The notes under the pieces: generated by a model
The model's input: the letters and a program-made list of their open reading frames with translations, nothing else
Database searches by the model: none
What the model was told of the DNA's origin: nothing
Shown: positions 33,001 through 46,900 of the stretch, one piece after another
How positions within the stretch are numbered: position 1 is the stretch's first letter
How the letters are laid out: each line of letters opens with the position of its first letter
Made by a program: the position numbers and the translations under genes
NCBI GenBank assembly: GCA_009823395.1
Contig: CM020511.1
Location: forward strand, 15,904,001 to 15,968,000
DNA length: 64,000 bases
Source of the DNA: Thamnaconus septentrionalis
Lineage: Eukaryota; Chordata; Actinopteri; Tetraodontiformes; Monacanthidae
Reading direction: 5' to 3'

Positions 33001-36000
33001 AGAGAAATGTCAGCTTTGTGCTGCTGAAAAATGTGCATGATAACTTCAGAGGTTTCGATTTTATGTTTGCTAAAGAGGGAAGGAGCCACATGTGACAAAT
33101 GTCTCTGGGATCAGACTTTAAAGTTGGTAAATAATAAATCTGTGTGCCCGACTCAAATAAGATTTGCATATGATGTTTTTTTTCTTGTTGTTTTTCACTC
33201 TTCAGAATAATGCATGACTTTCCGACTTAGGAGGGACAGAGCCTTCAGGAGGGATGTAGTGTTTGAAGTGAAAATCTCAAGTCCAAAAGCTGAAGAAAAA
33301 TGGAGAATTGGTTCTATTTTTAACACATAAGGATCGCTGTGGGACTCAAAAGGCCCATTACAATCTAATCAAGATTTAAGGTAGCCTAATGAATTAGTTT
33401 TGATTATACGGTGACGCTGACGTGATGTTAATAAATGAGTCAGCACAACACACATCTGTACCAAGCACTCCTGTGAACCTTTTCAGCCTATTGGTGCGAT
33501 AGCTTATTGGATCTTAATATGTTGTTGCCTTACTTTCAACAAAAATAAATCCAATCAGCTGGCTGCCATGCTGTGGTGGAGTTGAAGTACTGCTTCCAAC
33601 AAAAAACAACTGCGCAAACTATTTGGTCTAATTTAGTTTTAGTAAACCATTGTTGTTTGGGTTGCATTTGGTATTGATGGAAAAGCCAATTAAGAAGTTG
33701 AGGGTACCCCAAAGATATTGAATTCTAGTCCGTCAATAAGAATAGCAATGAATGTAATTACTGATTTGCTTGGAATGGGTTGGCAGGATTGATCGGCTGG
33801 TTCTGTTACCTCGGGGGACGCGAAGCCTAAATACTCCCAGTCCCAAGTTCCGCCAGCAAAACTGCAAGAGACAAACACAGAGAGTGTGAGTTCTGATACA
33901 CCGAAAAGCTTAATCTCATTTGATGTTTGACGTGTTCAATCCAAATTGCATTCACTTTGTGACATTGTTTAACAGGTGCGTGTATGTTGTCCTTCTAACC
34001 TGCGCCTGGGAGCCTCGGGGGAGTCGTTGGGAGCCACTCCTCTGGCGACCGAGGCCAGGAACTCCTGCCTCTTCTGCTGCACCAGACACGCCGCTCGGAT
34101 GATCTTGTGACACGGCGTCCGCAAATACGGCCGGTTTACCTTCTGCGCCAAATCTTCAGTCACCATCTCCAAGTCTGTCTGCGGAGTGGAGCGATAGAGC
34201 CGGCTCAGTGACCTCAATAAGAGTGAGTGATTAAAAGTGCGCGCAGACAATTTGAAGTTTTGCTTTTGTTCTGAAACTGGGCTGTGACGTCAGACTAAAT
34301 CCCATAATGAACTACTTTTGAGCCTGCTTTGCGCATATCATTCTATAAAAGCCCAGACCTCAGCAGGGGGGGGTGTTGGGTGTGCTATGAAAGCCCCTCT
34401 CATTTATTTTACCACTTTCCAGGGGTCACAACACAAAAAAGAAATCAGGTAAGTACATCCCTTGTCCGCACTTGCAGTCATGAATAATGCAGCACGAGAA
34501 CCTTACTAAAAGCTGAGACGTGAAGACTGAACAGATTGGGGAGTTATGAAGGTAAAAAAGCTTTAGTCCCGCTTCTCCAACATCCCACAGACGTCAAGAC
34601 TATTTGCCCTTCCTAAAAAAAAAAAAGGAGGAGCACACCCCGTACCTGCATCAACTCATAGATCTCCTTTTTTGTGCTTTTGGGCTCCAAAAAGAACCCG
34701 TAGGGATATGAGCACTTGAGGATGCGGCGCGTCTTGAGCAGCTCAAGGACCGCATCTTCAATGAATGTAGTGTCTGGCGGGCCTCCTTTCCCTGAAACAC
34801 AGACAACGAGGGACACACAGGTTAGAAAAATTGCCGTCTGATTCGCTCTCAAAGAGTATTCCCTGCATCCCTGCGCTCTATAACCGTGGGTTAGGGGAAT
34901 CCGAGAGAGCACGAGGGATATATCACAGCGTATATTGCAGGGAAATGAAGAAAACAGATGAGTGTCGTAATGCAAAATCCTTATACTTTGTCATTACAAT
35001 GCAATGTAAAGTATGCCGGGTTGGATAAATTGCAGAAAGCTCTCCGGAGCAAAACTTGAGAATAATGAGTTGCGGCCTTTTTTTTATTTCTTTCTCCACT
35101 GGCAACTACACCTATGGAGGCAGCAGCACAGCAATCAAATCGTACTCGCATTAAACCTGACTGTTGTGTGTCGTAACAGAGCCTGGCTATGCTAAACAGC
35201 CCATAATTGCCTGTACAGACGGGGCTTTGAAGAATTACCGGCAAGGTGGGGCTCGCTTTTAACTTGGATGTGCATGCTGGAAAAAAAGCACCATCAAATC
35301 ATAGCTTTTAATCTTGTTAATACTTGATTTTTTCTCTCCTTCCTGCCTACTTCAGAAGATTAACACCAGAGGACCAGATTAAGACATGTCTGAGTGCATA
35401 ATAAAGACTGACATCGGGGCAGGGCTTTGAACTCACTCTCACTCAGGGCTCGACTGAGTTGTTCCATCTTTTCTTTGGCTGTTTTTAACAGGCGCTGCTC
35501 CAGCTTTAGAGAGAGGAAGACAAAAACTGTTAGGTCTTTCATTTTGTTTTGCGAAAGGCTGCTAGTTTGGAAACAATGAAGAGAATGAACTGAACCCCCG
35601 AGTGCGGGGTGAGAAAAGCAATGGCAAAGGTGGGAGCCGCGTCATTTGGAGATGCAATGACGCGATTTCCAGAGATAAAAGCAGAGTGCAAATGATATAA
35701 GAGTTGTTAAGTAGTTTGACTTTCAATTGATAAACTACATATGATGTAGTTAATTTTTCATTTGACATTAAACGTGTGTCTTTTGCCTTTTCTAACATGA
35801 GGTTCAGATTCAGAACATAGTGTAATATATAGAAAAAAATGAGGTCTTAAATATATTATCAACGTTTTCAAAATAGCTTTTGAATTCATTGAATGTCAGG
35901 CAGGAGCAGCAAATCATCCCAGTGTTTTATTCATGCTTTGAACAGTCTCACTACGTTATTAATTCATAAATATATATAGGCATACATAGCACAGAAAGGG

Positions 36001-39000
36001 CACGCTCGTGTTCCAGCCGCCCCGTGAAGCCTCGTTTTACATGCGATGACAAGTTCCCGCGGCAAACTTTCCATCAATACCCGTTACCCAGAACCGACTC
36101 GTGTTCTGCTCTGCAGTCGGACCCGTTTACCTGATAGCTGTGCTCGTGGTTCTTGAAGCGTGTGTAGTAGTGCATGAAGCGATCCAGTTCCTGGAAGCTC
36201 TTGTGCTTCTTCTCTGCCTGAAAGACCACAACAAGTCACAGAGTCACAGGTCATGGAATCTTAAGCAGGCTGCTTCGGTGCCGGCGGTGGCTGAAGCGCA
36301 ACCCCGATCTAGTGCTTCCACCCAGTCTTTCTAGTTTGCGTAGTTCTGTACCTCCTCAGTCATCTCCTTGGACTGCTCCTCCACCTGCTGGATGACCTCG
36401 TAGCGTGTGCAGCGATAGTAACCGCCTGTCGACGAGCTGTGCTTTTTCCATTCCTCCAGGCAGATCCAGCAGAAATCATATTTGCACTAAGGGGAGACAG
36501 TGGAAGTGTACAAATACCTGTGATGCTGTATTCTGATAGTGGTGCAGGTTTTTTTTTTTTTTAAATTTTTATGAATAAAAAAGCTGAAAAAACACTTTAT
36601 TTTAGGTAAACATATGCACATAAATACCATAGTATTGTTACATATTATATATTGAGTTTGATCACACCTATCTAAATCCTTATTAGAACAATTTAAAGGT
36701 TTTAGACCCTGTCCTCTCAAAGATATTTAGAATATCATAATTGCGAGCAAACATAATAAACAGACCTACAAACTAAGCACTTCACAACACACGTTAAATT
36801 GGGTCTGTTTTGAAAATTAGAGTTCATTTACCAAAGCAATTAGGTAAAAGTCGTTGCTTATCAGGTAATAACCAATCATCCCCCTCATGGACTCTCAGGG
36901 TGTTGAGAGCTACTAAACAAAAATCCATTTCCACTTTACATCAGGAAGTTTAGCCAGAATGAAGACAGCGAGGGTATTGTCCCAGACACAAAAGGAACCT
37001 CGTGGCGGCTCTTTCCCTGCTCTCCAGCGTCAGCAGTGGCAATGAGGACGTCGACAGCAGACGAGACAATATGATTATCACTCCCTCACTCTCTCTCTCC
37101 CTGGCCACCACTGACTTTTAATCACGTCTTTATTACGTATTACTCTCTCGTGTCGCTGAACCCAGAGTTTGCCTTCTGAATAATGACAATGTTGTAAGCT
37201 GCTTCATTCCAAACTTGGAACAGCTTCAATGCAATACAATGATTTTGCGTTTTACTCCCTGTTACGCTACGTTTATTATTTTTTGGGAATACGTTTTAAT
37301 ATGTGGCTGGCTTACAAACAAGAGAATAGACCTGCATAAAACAAGACAAATTCCTCAAGAGTGATTGAGTTACGTGACAAGTGATCAGTGAAATTACCTT
37401 TGCACACTGCATGTGGTTGCAGCCCTCATTTTTCTGTATGGGAGACTTGCAGTTGGCGCAGGGTTTGGCGTTGGAGAGCAACCACAGACAGTTGGCAGCG
37501 TCCTCGTAGGCCTCACTCACACCAGCCACTGGCCAGAGAGCAGGGAGGGCAGGAAGAGAGCAAAGTGAAAGTGAGACTCGGCCACTGCACAAACATTTTG
37601 TTTGATTAATGCGCATCAAAAGATACTTTAAATCCCCGTCCATGTGGGGGTAAAGAAACTAAATCAGTACTTACGTTCCTCTGGTTTCATTTCAGCAACT
37701 TTCTTCAGCCACATCTTCCAGGTCTCACAGTCACAGGGCTCGTGGGCTTCACCCTTGCACTCCCTGAATTCAAGCAACCAAAAATCAATCAATCAATCAA
37801 TGAAGTCAAGTCTCTGAGTGCATAATAAAGACTGACATCAAGTAGGGGCTTTGAACTCACTCTCACTCAGGGCTCGACTGAGTTGTTCCATCTTTTCTTT
37901 GGCTGTTTTTAACAGGCGCTGCTCCAGCTTTTAGAGAGAGAGGAAGACAAAAAACTGTTAGGTCTTTCATTTTGTTGCGAAAGGCTTGCTAGTTTGGAAA
38001 CAATGAAGAGAATGAACTGAACCCCGAAAGCGGGGTGAGAAAAGCAATGGCAAGGTGGGAGCCGCGTCATTTGGAGATGCAATGACGCGATTTCCAGAGA
38101 TAAAAGCAGAGTGCAAATGATATAAGAGTTGTTAAGTAGTTTGACTTTTCAATTGATAAACTACATATGATGAAGTTAATTTTTCATTTGACATTAAACG
38201 CGGTGTCTTTTGCCTTTTCTAACATGAGGTTCAGATTCAGAACATAGTGTAATATATAGGCAAAAAATGAGGTCTTAAATATATTATCAACGTTTTCAAA
38301 ATAGCTTTTGAATTCATTGAATGTCAGGCAGGAGCAGCAAATCATCCCAGTGTTTTATTCATGCTTTGAACAGTCTCACCACGTTATTAATTCATAAATA
38401 TATATAGGCATACATAGCACAGAAAGGGCACGCCGTGTTCCAGCCGCCCCGTGAAGCCTCGTTTTACATGCGATGACAAGTTCCCGCGCAAACTTTCCAT
38501 CAATACCGCTACCCAGAACCGACTCGTGTTCTGCTCTGCAGTCGGACCCGCTTACCTGATAGCTGTGCTCGTGGTTCTTGAAGCGTGTGTAGTAGTGCAT
38601 GAAGCGATCCAGTTCCTGGAAGCTCTTGTGCTTCTTCTCTGCCTGAAAGACCACAACAAGTCACAGAGTCACAGGTCATGGAATCTTAAGCAGGCTGCTT
38701 CATTGCCCGGCGGTGGCTGAAGCGCAACCCCGATCTAGTGCTTCCACCCAGTCTCTAGTTTTGCGTAGTTCTGTACCTCCTCAGTCATCTCCTTGACTGC
38801 TCCTCCACCTGCTGGATGACCTCGTAGCGTGTGCAGCGATAGTAACCGCCTGTCGGACGAGCTGTGCTTTTTCCATTCCTCCAGGCAGATCCAGCAGAAA
38901 TCATATTTGCACTAAGGGGAGAGTGTGGAAGTGTACAAATACCTGTGATGCCGATTCTGATAGTGGTGCAGGTTTTTTTTTTTTTAATTTTTATGAATAA

Positions 39001-40935
39001 AAAGCTGAAAAAACACTTTATTTTAGGTAAACATATGCACATAAATACCATAGTATTGTTACATATTATATATTGAGTTTGATCACACCTATCTAAATCC
39101 TTATTAGAACAATTTAAAGGTTTTAGACCCTGTCCTCTCAAAGATATTTAGAATATCATAATTGCGAGCAAACATAATAAACAGACCTACAAACTAAGCA
39201 CTTCACAACACACGTTAAATTGGGTCTGTTTTGAAAATTAGAGTTCATTTACCAAAGCAATTAGGTAAAAGTCGTTGCTTATCAGGTAATAACCAATCAT
39301 CCCCCCTCATGGACTCTCAGGGTGTTGAGAGCTACTAAACAAAAATCCATTTCCACTTTACATCAGGAAGTTTAGCCAGAATGAAGACAGCGAGGTATTG
39401 TCCCAGACACAAAAGGAACCTCGTGGCGGCTCTTTTTCCCTGCTCTCCAGCGCCAGCAGTGGCAATGAGGACGTCGACAGCAGACGAGACAATATGATTA
39501 TCACCCCTCACTCTCTCTCTCCCTGGCCACCACTGACTTTTAATCACGTCTTTATTACGTATTACTCTCTCGTGTCGCTGAACCCAGAGTTTGCCTTCTG
39601 AATAATGACAATGTTGTAAGCTGCTTCATTCCAAACTTGGAACAGCTTCAATGCAATACAATGATTTTGCGTTTTACTCCCTGTTACGCTTACGCTTATT
39701 ATTTTTTTGGGAATACGTTTTAATATGTGGCTGGCTTACAAACAAGAGAATAGACCTGCATAAAACAAGACAAATTCCTCAAGAGTGATTGAGTTACGTG
39801 ACAAGTGATCAGTGAAATTACCTTTGCACACTGCATGTGGTTGCAGCCCTCATTTTTCTGTATGGGAGACTTGCAGTTGGCGCAGGGTTTGGCGTTGAGA
39901 GCAACCACAGACAGTTGGCAGCGCCCCTCGTAGGCCTCACTCACACCAGCCACTGGCCAGAGAGCAGGGAGGGCAGGAAGAGAGCAAAGTGAAAGTGAGA
40001 CTCGGCCACTGCACAAACATTTTGTTTGATTAATGCGCATCAAAAGATACTTTAAATCCCCGTCCATGTGGGGGATAAAGAAACTAAATCAGTACTTACG
40101 TTCCTCTGGTTTCATTTCAGCAACTTTCTTCAGCCACATCTTCCAGGTCTCACAGTCACAGGGCTCGTGGGCTTCACCCTTGCACTCCCTGCATTCAAGC
40201 AACCAAAAATCAATCAATCAATCAATGAAGTCAAGTCTCTACTGCTCCTGGACAAACAAAACAAAACATGTAGAACATCAGGTAAAGCAGTTAAGGAGAT
40301 CTGACAGTCAACTACCAACAAATAGTCATATGCACATTTAAAATAAATGTCATCTTTATTTCAAAGGCATAAATCATATGCATGGTTGCAAATACATGCC
40401 AGTATAAATTCTCGCGATGCCATGGATCTTTAATGCTTCTAATGTGCATGTGGGCCTATGCATTATTGAGAATGCCTTACATGCATTCTTAAAGCACACG
40501 GTGTTGTGAGATAAACTGATTGAAAAAGTTTGGGAAATAATATTTTCACTCCTTCATGATAGAAATTGGTTAAATTAAAATATAGTTTCTATACAATACA
40601 TAATGTCAGTGTTATAGATTTCACATTGTACATTACTGACTTTCAAGTCCTCTTCTGGTGCATTGGGTTCAACAACAGCTCAGCACTTGGCAGAGAAAGT
40701 TGGAAAGTCGGACATCCCTCAACATGTAGGCCAAGATGTCATGTGTGATCCACACATATATCAAAATGTGGTGCACTGCCACATGATAATAAATGCTTGA
40801 CTTTTTTTTTTAATTCAAAAGTTACAACATTCCATTTAAAGGGCCAATATAATTTCAAATAGCCTAAGTAACAATTTAGGCTCCTATCTTATTATTAAGT
40901 ATTTATATTAAGTATTTGCTATTCCTAAAAGTCTA

Positions 40936-40974
<39 letters not shown>

Positions 40975-43900
40975 TGTGTGTGTGTGTGTATGTTACTTAA
41001 ATCATTCATTCATCTTCTATGCCCGCTTATTCCTATTCAGGGTCACGGGGATCTGCTGGAGCCTATCCCAGCTGTCTTAGGGCGAAGGCAGGGTGACACC
41101 CTGGACAAGTCGCCAGTTCATCGCAGGGCCACATAGAAACAAACAACCATTCACACTCACATGCACACCTACGGACAATTTTAGAGTATTCAATTGACCT
41201 CACATGCATGTTTTTGGACTGTGGGAGGAAGCCGGAGTATCCGGAGAGAACCCACGCAGACACAGGGAGAACATGCAAACTCCCCACAGAAAGGTCCCAG
41301 GCCCGGGCCCCGGAATCGAACCCACGACCTTCTTGCTGTGAGGCGGCAGCGCTAACCACTGCGCCACTGTATCGCCCGTTACTTAAATCCATTAAGTAAT
41401 TTGTGAGCTTACTAAAAGGCACTACTAAATGGCACTCGGATAAACCTAACAAAAATAAAGTACTGATGGGTACTTTATTTTTGTGGTTCCTTTGTAAATC
41501 CACATGAAACCGTTTTACACATAACTCTGGAAATGTGCAACACTGACCAACAGAAGAGGTGGCCTTTGCCACAGTCGACGGCAGGGGCCTGTAAGAGAGG
41601 AAAGCTGAGTGGATCTGAACTGGAGATCCCAGGACCCTGAGTGCTCAGTCTCACTGCCCGCTCACAGCCAGGTTGAGGACACCAGCGAATAAGCGGATTG
41701 TTCTCCACAAATGCCTGCCAGCAAAAGAAAAGCAGCCGCTCTAATGCCATTCAACAGATTTTAAAGCATGGGAATTTATGCAAATGCAATTCTATTACAT
41801 TTCCTACATTCCTATTATGGGTTTCTGCTGCAAGAAAATAAATATTTAGAAATATGGGCACTGAATTTGCCAAAATTAGTAAACTCAAACAGTGCTTATA
41901 GCAGATCCAGTTTTAAGGCAACATAAGTATAAATAAATGTCTCTCTGGTAACAAAAAACAAGACAAAACAAATGAAGCTGGTATTTATTTGACCTAGTTT
42001 TACTTTTCAAGTTCCGAACTTAATTGGTTTGAAATCACAATGTAGCTCTTGCAATTTTGTAGAATTTACTTTAGAGGGAAGAACTAGCTTGTTTTTTAAT
42101 CTCAAAGCCATCCATTTTTTTTTTTTAGGGAAAACAAAGTCTATAAACTTGCATCAATATTTGCTCCCACTAGTCAGCAAGACAAGGTCAGTATGCTGTT
42201 AACAGGAGCGATGTGTTTTTATTGCCAGAGGGAGCAAAATAATTTTCAGACGAGAGCGATTTGTTGCTTCTTGTTTACCTTGATGTCAAATTGGAGGTAG
42301 CGCTTGTCCATCTCTCTGGACACCACACTCTCAATGACCTCCACAGGCACGAGCTGGTAGCAATCAAAGGCAGGACAGAAGATGTTGTGGGCTTCACCCT
42401 CCTGAATCTTTAGGTTAAGAAACCTAAAACAAAAAAACAAACAAAAAACATGCATTTGTCAGTGACGTCTGTACTATGAGAAACTTTCTATCAGCTTCTG
42501 GCTGCACCGAACATGACTTACCCTTCCCAACATCCCCTGCAGAATTCATGGCAGCATGGCATGTCAACGGGTTCCTCAAAGACCGAGTTGGAAGACATGC
42601 AGATACCACACTAGAGCGAAAAAAGAGAAGTCGCTGCTTTAGAGAAAAAAAAACAACATTTGAGCAACTACATGTGATTAAAAGCAGATCAAAAACTCTG
42701 CGTTCTTTTCCGATTCCCTTTGAATTGTTCCTCTTGATTAACTAAAAGCACATGCGACCAATAATTCTTGACATCAGACACACGTTTTCAGTCTTAGCGA
42801 ACATCAACAAACTGGCGTCTGCGCACAGCGTTGGGTCGCAGCAGGCGAGGGCGAGATGCCACTGAAAGTGCTTAATCGAAGAAAAGGCCTGCCAGGCATT
42901 TACAATAGACAAAGGAAGAAATGTGCTTTAAATGCGGGCTATTGATTTATGATAGAACAAGATGTGACTTCATCCACCATAACCTTGAGAAAAGGGACGT
43001 GAGAAGACGAGCTCTGATGATGTAATGCAGCTCCTTGTCAAAGAAAGGACAGCGGATGCTGCTGAGGGCAACAATTAGCCCATCATTTCAAATTGTATGG
43101 TTGGTCAGTCAGATCAGACACTTTTGACTGATGTGTTATGAACACAAAAAATATTGCACAGGCTCCATGCAGTGATTTGATTTTCCTGAGCGTTTGCTTT
43201 ACATCAGGACCAGGCTGAAAGATATTACATTCTGCTTTACATTCAGAAAGTTGCAGAGCCCAATATTCCTGTCAGGTCTGAAGTTTGAAAGCAATTGGTT
43301 GATTAAAAAAAAAAAAAAAACCAATACCACTGAAACAGGAAGGATGACGCTTCCATTTTTAAACTCTTGTCTCATCTTTCATCAAGCACTTGTGGTACTG
43401 AATCACATGCTTTCATTGTTGATTTAAGATTACACAGGGAGGACACCAGCGAATAAGCGGATTGTTCTCCACAAATGCCTGCCAGCAAAAGAAAAGCAGC
43501 CGCTCTAATGCCATTCAACAGATTTTAAAGCATGGAATTTATGCAAATGCAATTCTATTACATTTCCTACATTCCTATTATGGGTTTCTGCTGCAAGAAA
43601 ATAAATATTTAGAAATATGGGCACTGGAATTTGCCAAAATTAGTAAACTCAAACAGTGCTTATAGCAGATCCAGTTTAAGGCAACATAAGTATAAATAAA
43701 TGTCTCTCTGGTAACAAAAACAAGACAAAACAAATGAAGCTGGTATTTATTTGACCTAGTTTTACTTTTCAAGTTCCAAACTTAATTGGTTTGAAATCAC
43801 AATGTAGCTCTTGCAATTTTGTAGAATTTACTTTAGAGGAAGAACTAGCTTGTTTTTAACCTCAAAGCCATCCATTTTTTTTTTAGGGAAAACAAAGTCT

Positions 43901-46900
43901 ATAAACTTGCATCAATATTTGCTCCCACTAGTCAGCAAGACAAGGTCAGTATGCTGTTAACAGGAGCGATGTGTTTTATTGCCAGAGGGAGCAAAATAAT
44001 TTTCAGACGAGAGCGATTTGTTGCTTCTTGTTTACCTTGATGTCAAATTGAGGTAGCGCTTGTCCATCTCTCTGGACACCACACTCTCAATGACCTCCAC
44101 AGGCACGAGCTGGTAGCAATCAAAGGCAGGACAGAAGATGTTGTGGGCTTCACCCTCCTGAATCTTTAGGTTAAGAAACCTAAAACAAAAAACAAACAAA
44201 AACATGCATTTGTCAGTGACGTCTGTACTATGAGAAACTTTCTATCAGCTTCTGGCTGCACCGAACATGACTTACCCTTCCCAACATCCCCTGCAGAATT
44301 CATGGCAGCATGGCATGTCAACGGGTTCCTCAAAGACCGAGTTGGAAGACATGCAGATACCACACTAGAGCGAAAAAGAGAAGTCGCTGCTTTAGAGAAA
44401 AAAAAACAACATTTGAGCAACTACATGTGATTAAAAGCAGATCAAAAACTCTGCGTTCTTTTCCGATTCCCTTTGAATTGTTCCTCTTGATTAACTAAAA
44501 GCACATGCGACCAATAATTCTTGACATCAGACACACGTTTTCAGTCTTAGCGAACATCAACAAACTGGCGTCTGCGCGGCGTTGGGTCGCAGCAGGCGAG
44601 GCGAGATGCCACTGAAAGTGCTTAATCGAAGAAAAGGCCTGCCAGGCATTTACAATAGACAAAGGAAGAAATGTGCTTTAAATGCGGGCTATTGATTTAT
44701 GATAGAACAAGATGTGACTTCATCCACCATAACCTTGAGAAAAGGGACGTGAGAAGACGAGCTCTGATGATGTAATGCAGCTCCTTGTCAAAGAAAGGAC
44801 AGCGGATGCTGCTGAGGGCAACAATTAGCCCATCATTTCAAATTGTATGGTTGGTCAGTCAGATCAGACACTTTTGACTGATGTGTTATGAACACAAAAA
44901 ATATTGCACAGGCTCCATGCAGTGATTTGATTTTCCTGAGCGTTTGCTTTACATCAGGACCAGGCTGAAAGATATTACATTCTGCTTTACATTCAGAAAG
45001 TTGCAGAGCCCAATATTCCTGTCAGGTCTGAAGTTTGAAAGCAATTGGTTGATTAAAAAAAAAAAAAAATAATCTACTGAAACAGGAAGGATGACGCTTC
45101 CATTTTAAACTCTTGTCCTCATCTTTTTCATCAAATTACTTGGTACTGAATCACATGCTTTCATTGTTGATTTAAGATTACACAGGAAGCATGTGTGTTT
45201 GTCTATCTACATCTACTAGCTGCATTTTCAGACTGCGGCGATTTGCTCCTCTGCTGGACAAATGGAAATGCAGCGGAACAAAAGCTTTACCACAGTAGTT
45301 CAAGGCTTCACGAGATGAGATTAAAAACAGGTACGATTTTCTCTCCTCAATTGGCAGCCACAGTAGCGGACAGATAAACTTACTTTCATTGTTTCTGTCT
45401 TTTTTTTTTTTTTTTTTAAAGACTTTGAATTTGGTTCTAGATTTTGCCAGATCTAGAACCAATCAGAAAGATACCCTGCTGCGTGCGTGTGAGTGTAATT
45501 TGGTGATCAAGCGGTCCAACTGCTGCCAGCGCACAGGACACATCAGATCTGTTACTCTGCTGGGGGAAAATGTCGAAAAGCGTCTTGGAGGGGTATCAGG
45601 AGCTCCCAGACAAGGTCAGTGATATAATGGAGGACGAATTAGTCAGGAGATGAGCGGCCCCCTTTAACAACAGGGTGTCGTAATGACCTTCTCCTAGTAC
45701 TCAATTTCTCCTGACCACAGCATGAAAAGTGCTGTGATGTTCTGACAGCGATGTCAAAATGCTGATGTGGGAGGAACTTCTTGTTAGACCAGCCAACATT
45801 ATGGAGTCATGAATTATGTTGCATTAACATCTAAGTGAGAACAATAAACGAAACTGCATCCTTGATTTGAATTTCTCACCCCAACTCCGTGTCTCTCCTC
45901 TACAAAATATTCTCTCATATCGGAAGGGTTCCCTGCCTGGAAGTCCGACGCAGGGGCCTGTAGAGGAAAGCTGAGTGGATCTGAACTGGAGATCCCAGGA
46001 CCCTGAGTGCTCAGTCTCACTGCCCGCTCACAGCCAGGTTGAGGACACCAGCGAATAAGCGGATTGTTCTCCACAAATGCCTGTCAGCAAAGAAAAGCAG
46101 CCGCTCTAATGCCATTCAACAGATTTTAAAGCATGTGAATTTATGCAAATGCAATTCTATTACATTTCCTACATTCCTATTATGGGTTTCTGCTGCAAGA
46201 AAATAAATATTTAGAAATATGGGCACTGGAATTTGCCAAAAATTAGTAAACTCAAACAGTGCTTATAGCAGATCCAGTTTTAAGGCAACATAAGTATAAA
46301 TAAATGTCTCTCTGGTAACAAAAAACAAGACAAAACAAATGAAGCTGGTATTTATTTGACCTAGTTTTACTTTTCAAGTTCCAAACTTAATTGGTTTGAA
46401 ATCACAATGTAGCTCTTGCAATTTTGTAGAATTTACTTTAGAGGGAAGAACTAGCTTGTTTTTTAACCTCAAAGCCATCCATTTTTTTTTTTTAGGGAAA
46501 ACAAAGTCTATAAACTTGCATCAATATTTGCTCCCACTAGTCAGCAAGACAAGGTCAGTATGCTGTTAACAGGAGCGATGTGTTTTATTGCCAGAGGAGC
46601 AAAATAATTTTCAGACGAGAAGCGATTTGTTGCTTCTTGTTTACCTTGATGTCAAATTGGAGTAAGCGCTTGTCCATCTCTCTGGACACCACACTCTCAA
46701 TGACCTCCACAGGCACGAGCTGGTAGCAATCAAAGGCAGGACAGAAGATGTTGTGGGCTTCACCCTCCTGAATCTTTAGGTTAAGAAACCTAAAACAAAA
46801 AACAAACAAAAACATGCATTTGTCAGTAGCGTCTGTACTATGAAACTTTCTATCAGCTTCTGGCTGCACGAACATGACTTACCCTTCCCAACATCCCCTG

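Larger units (their letters stand above)
30086..35436 (-). other. ankib1: ankib1 introns 13-18
   Basis: Intronic DNA between exons 13 and 19. The largest gap, 31,547-33,809, holds the LINE-like tail at 31,990-32,040 and otherwise AT-rich unique DNA. I see no nested gene. Confidence 0.7.

Noticed and set aside
40937..40990. CRISPR-like repeat array
   Set aside because: It is a GT microsatellite; no repeat in the window shows regular repeats with unique spacers.
41320..41377. Genuine tRNA gene on the minus strand
   Set aside because: A and B boxes are present, but the sequence continues into a SINE body and tail between target-site duplications.
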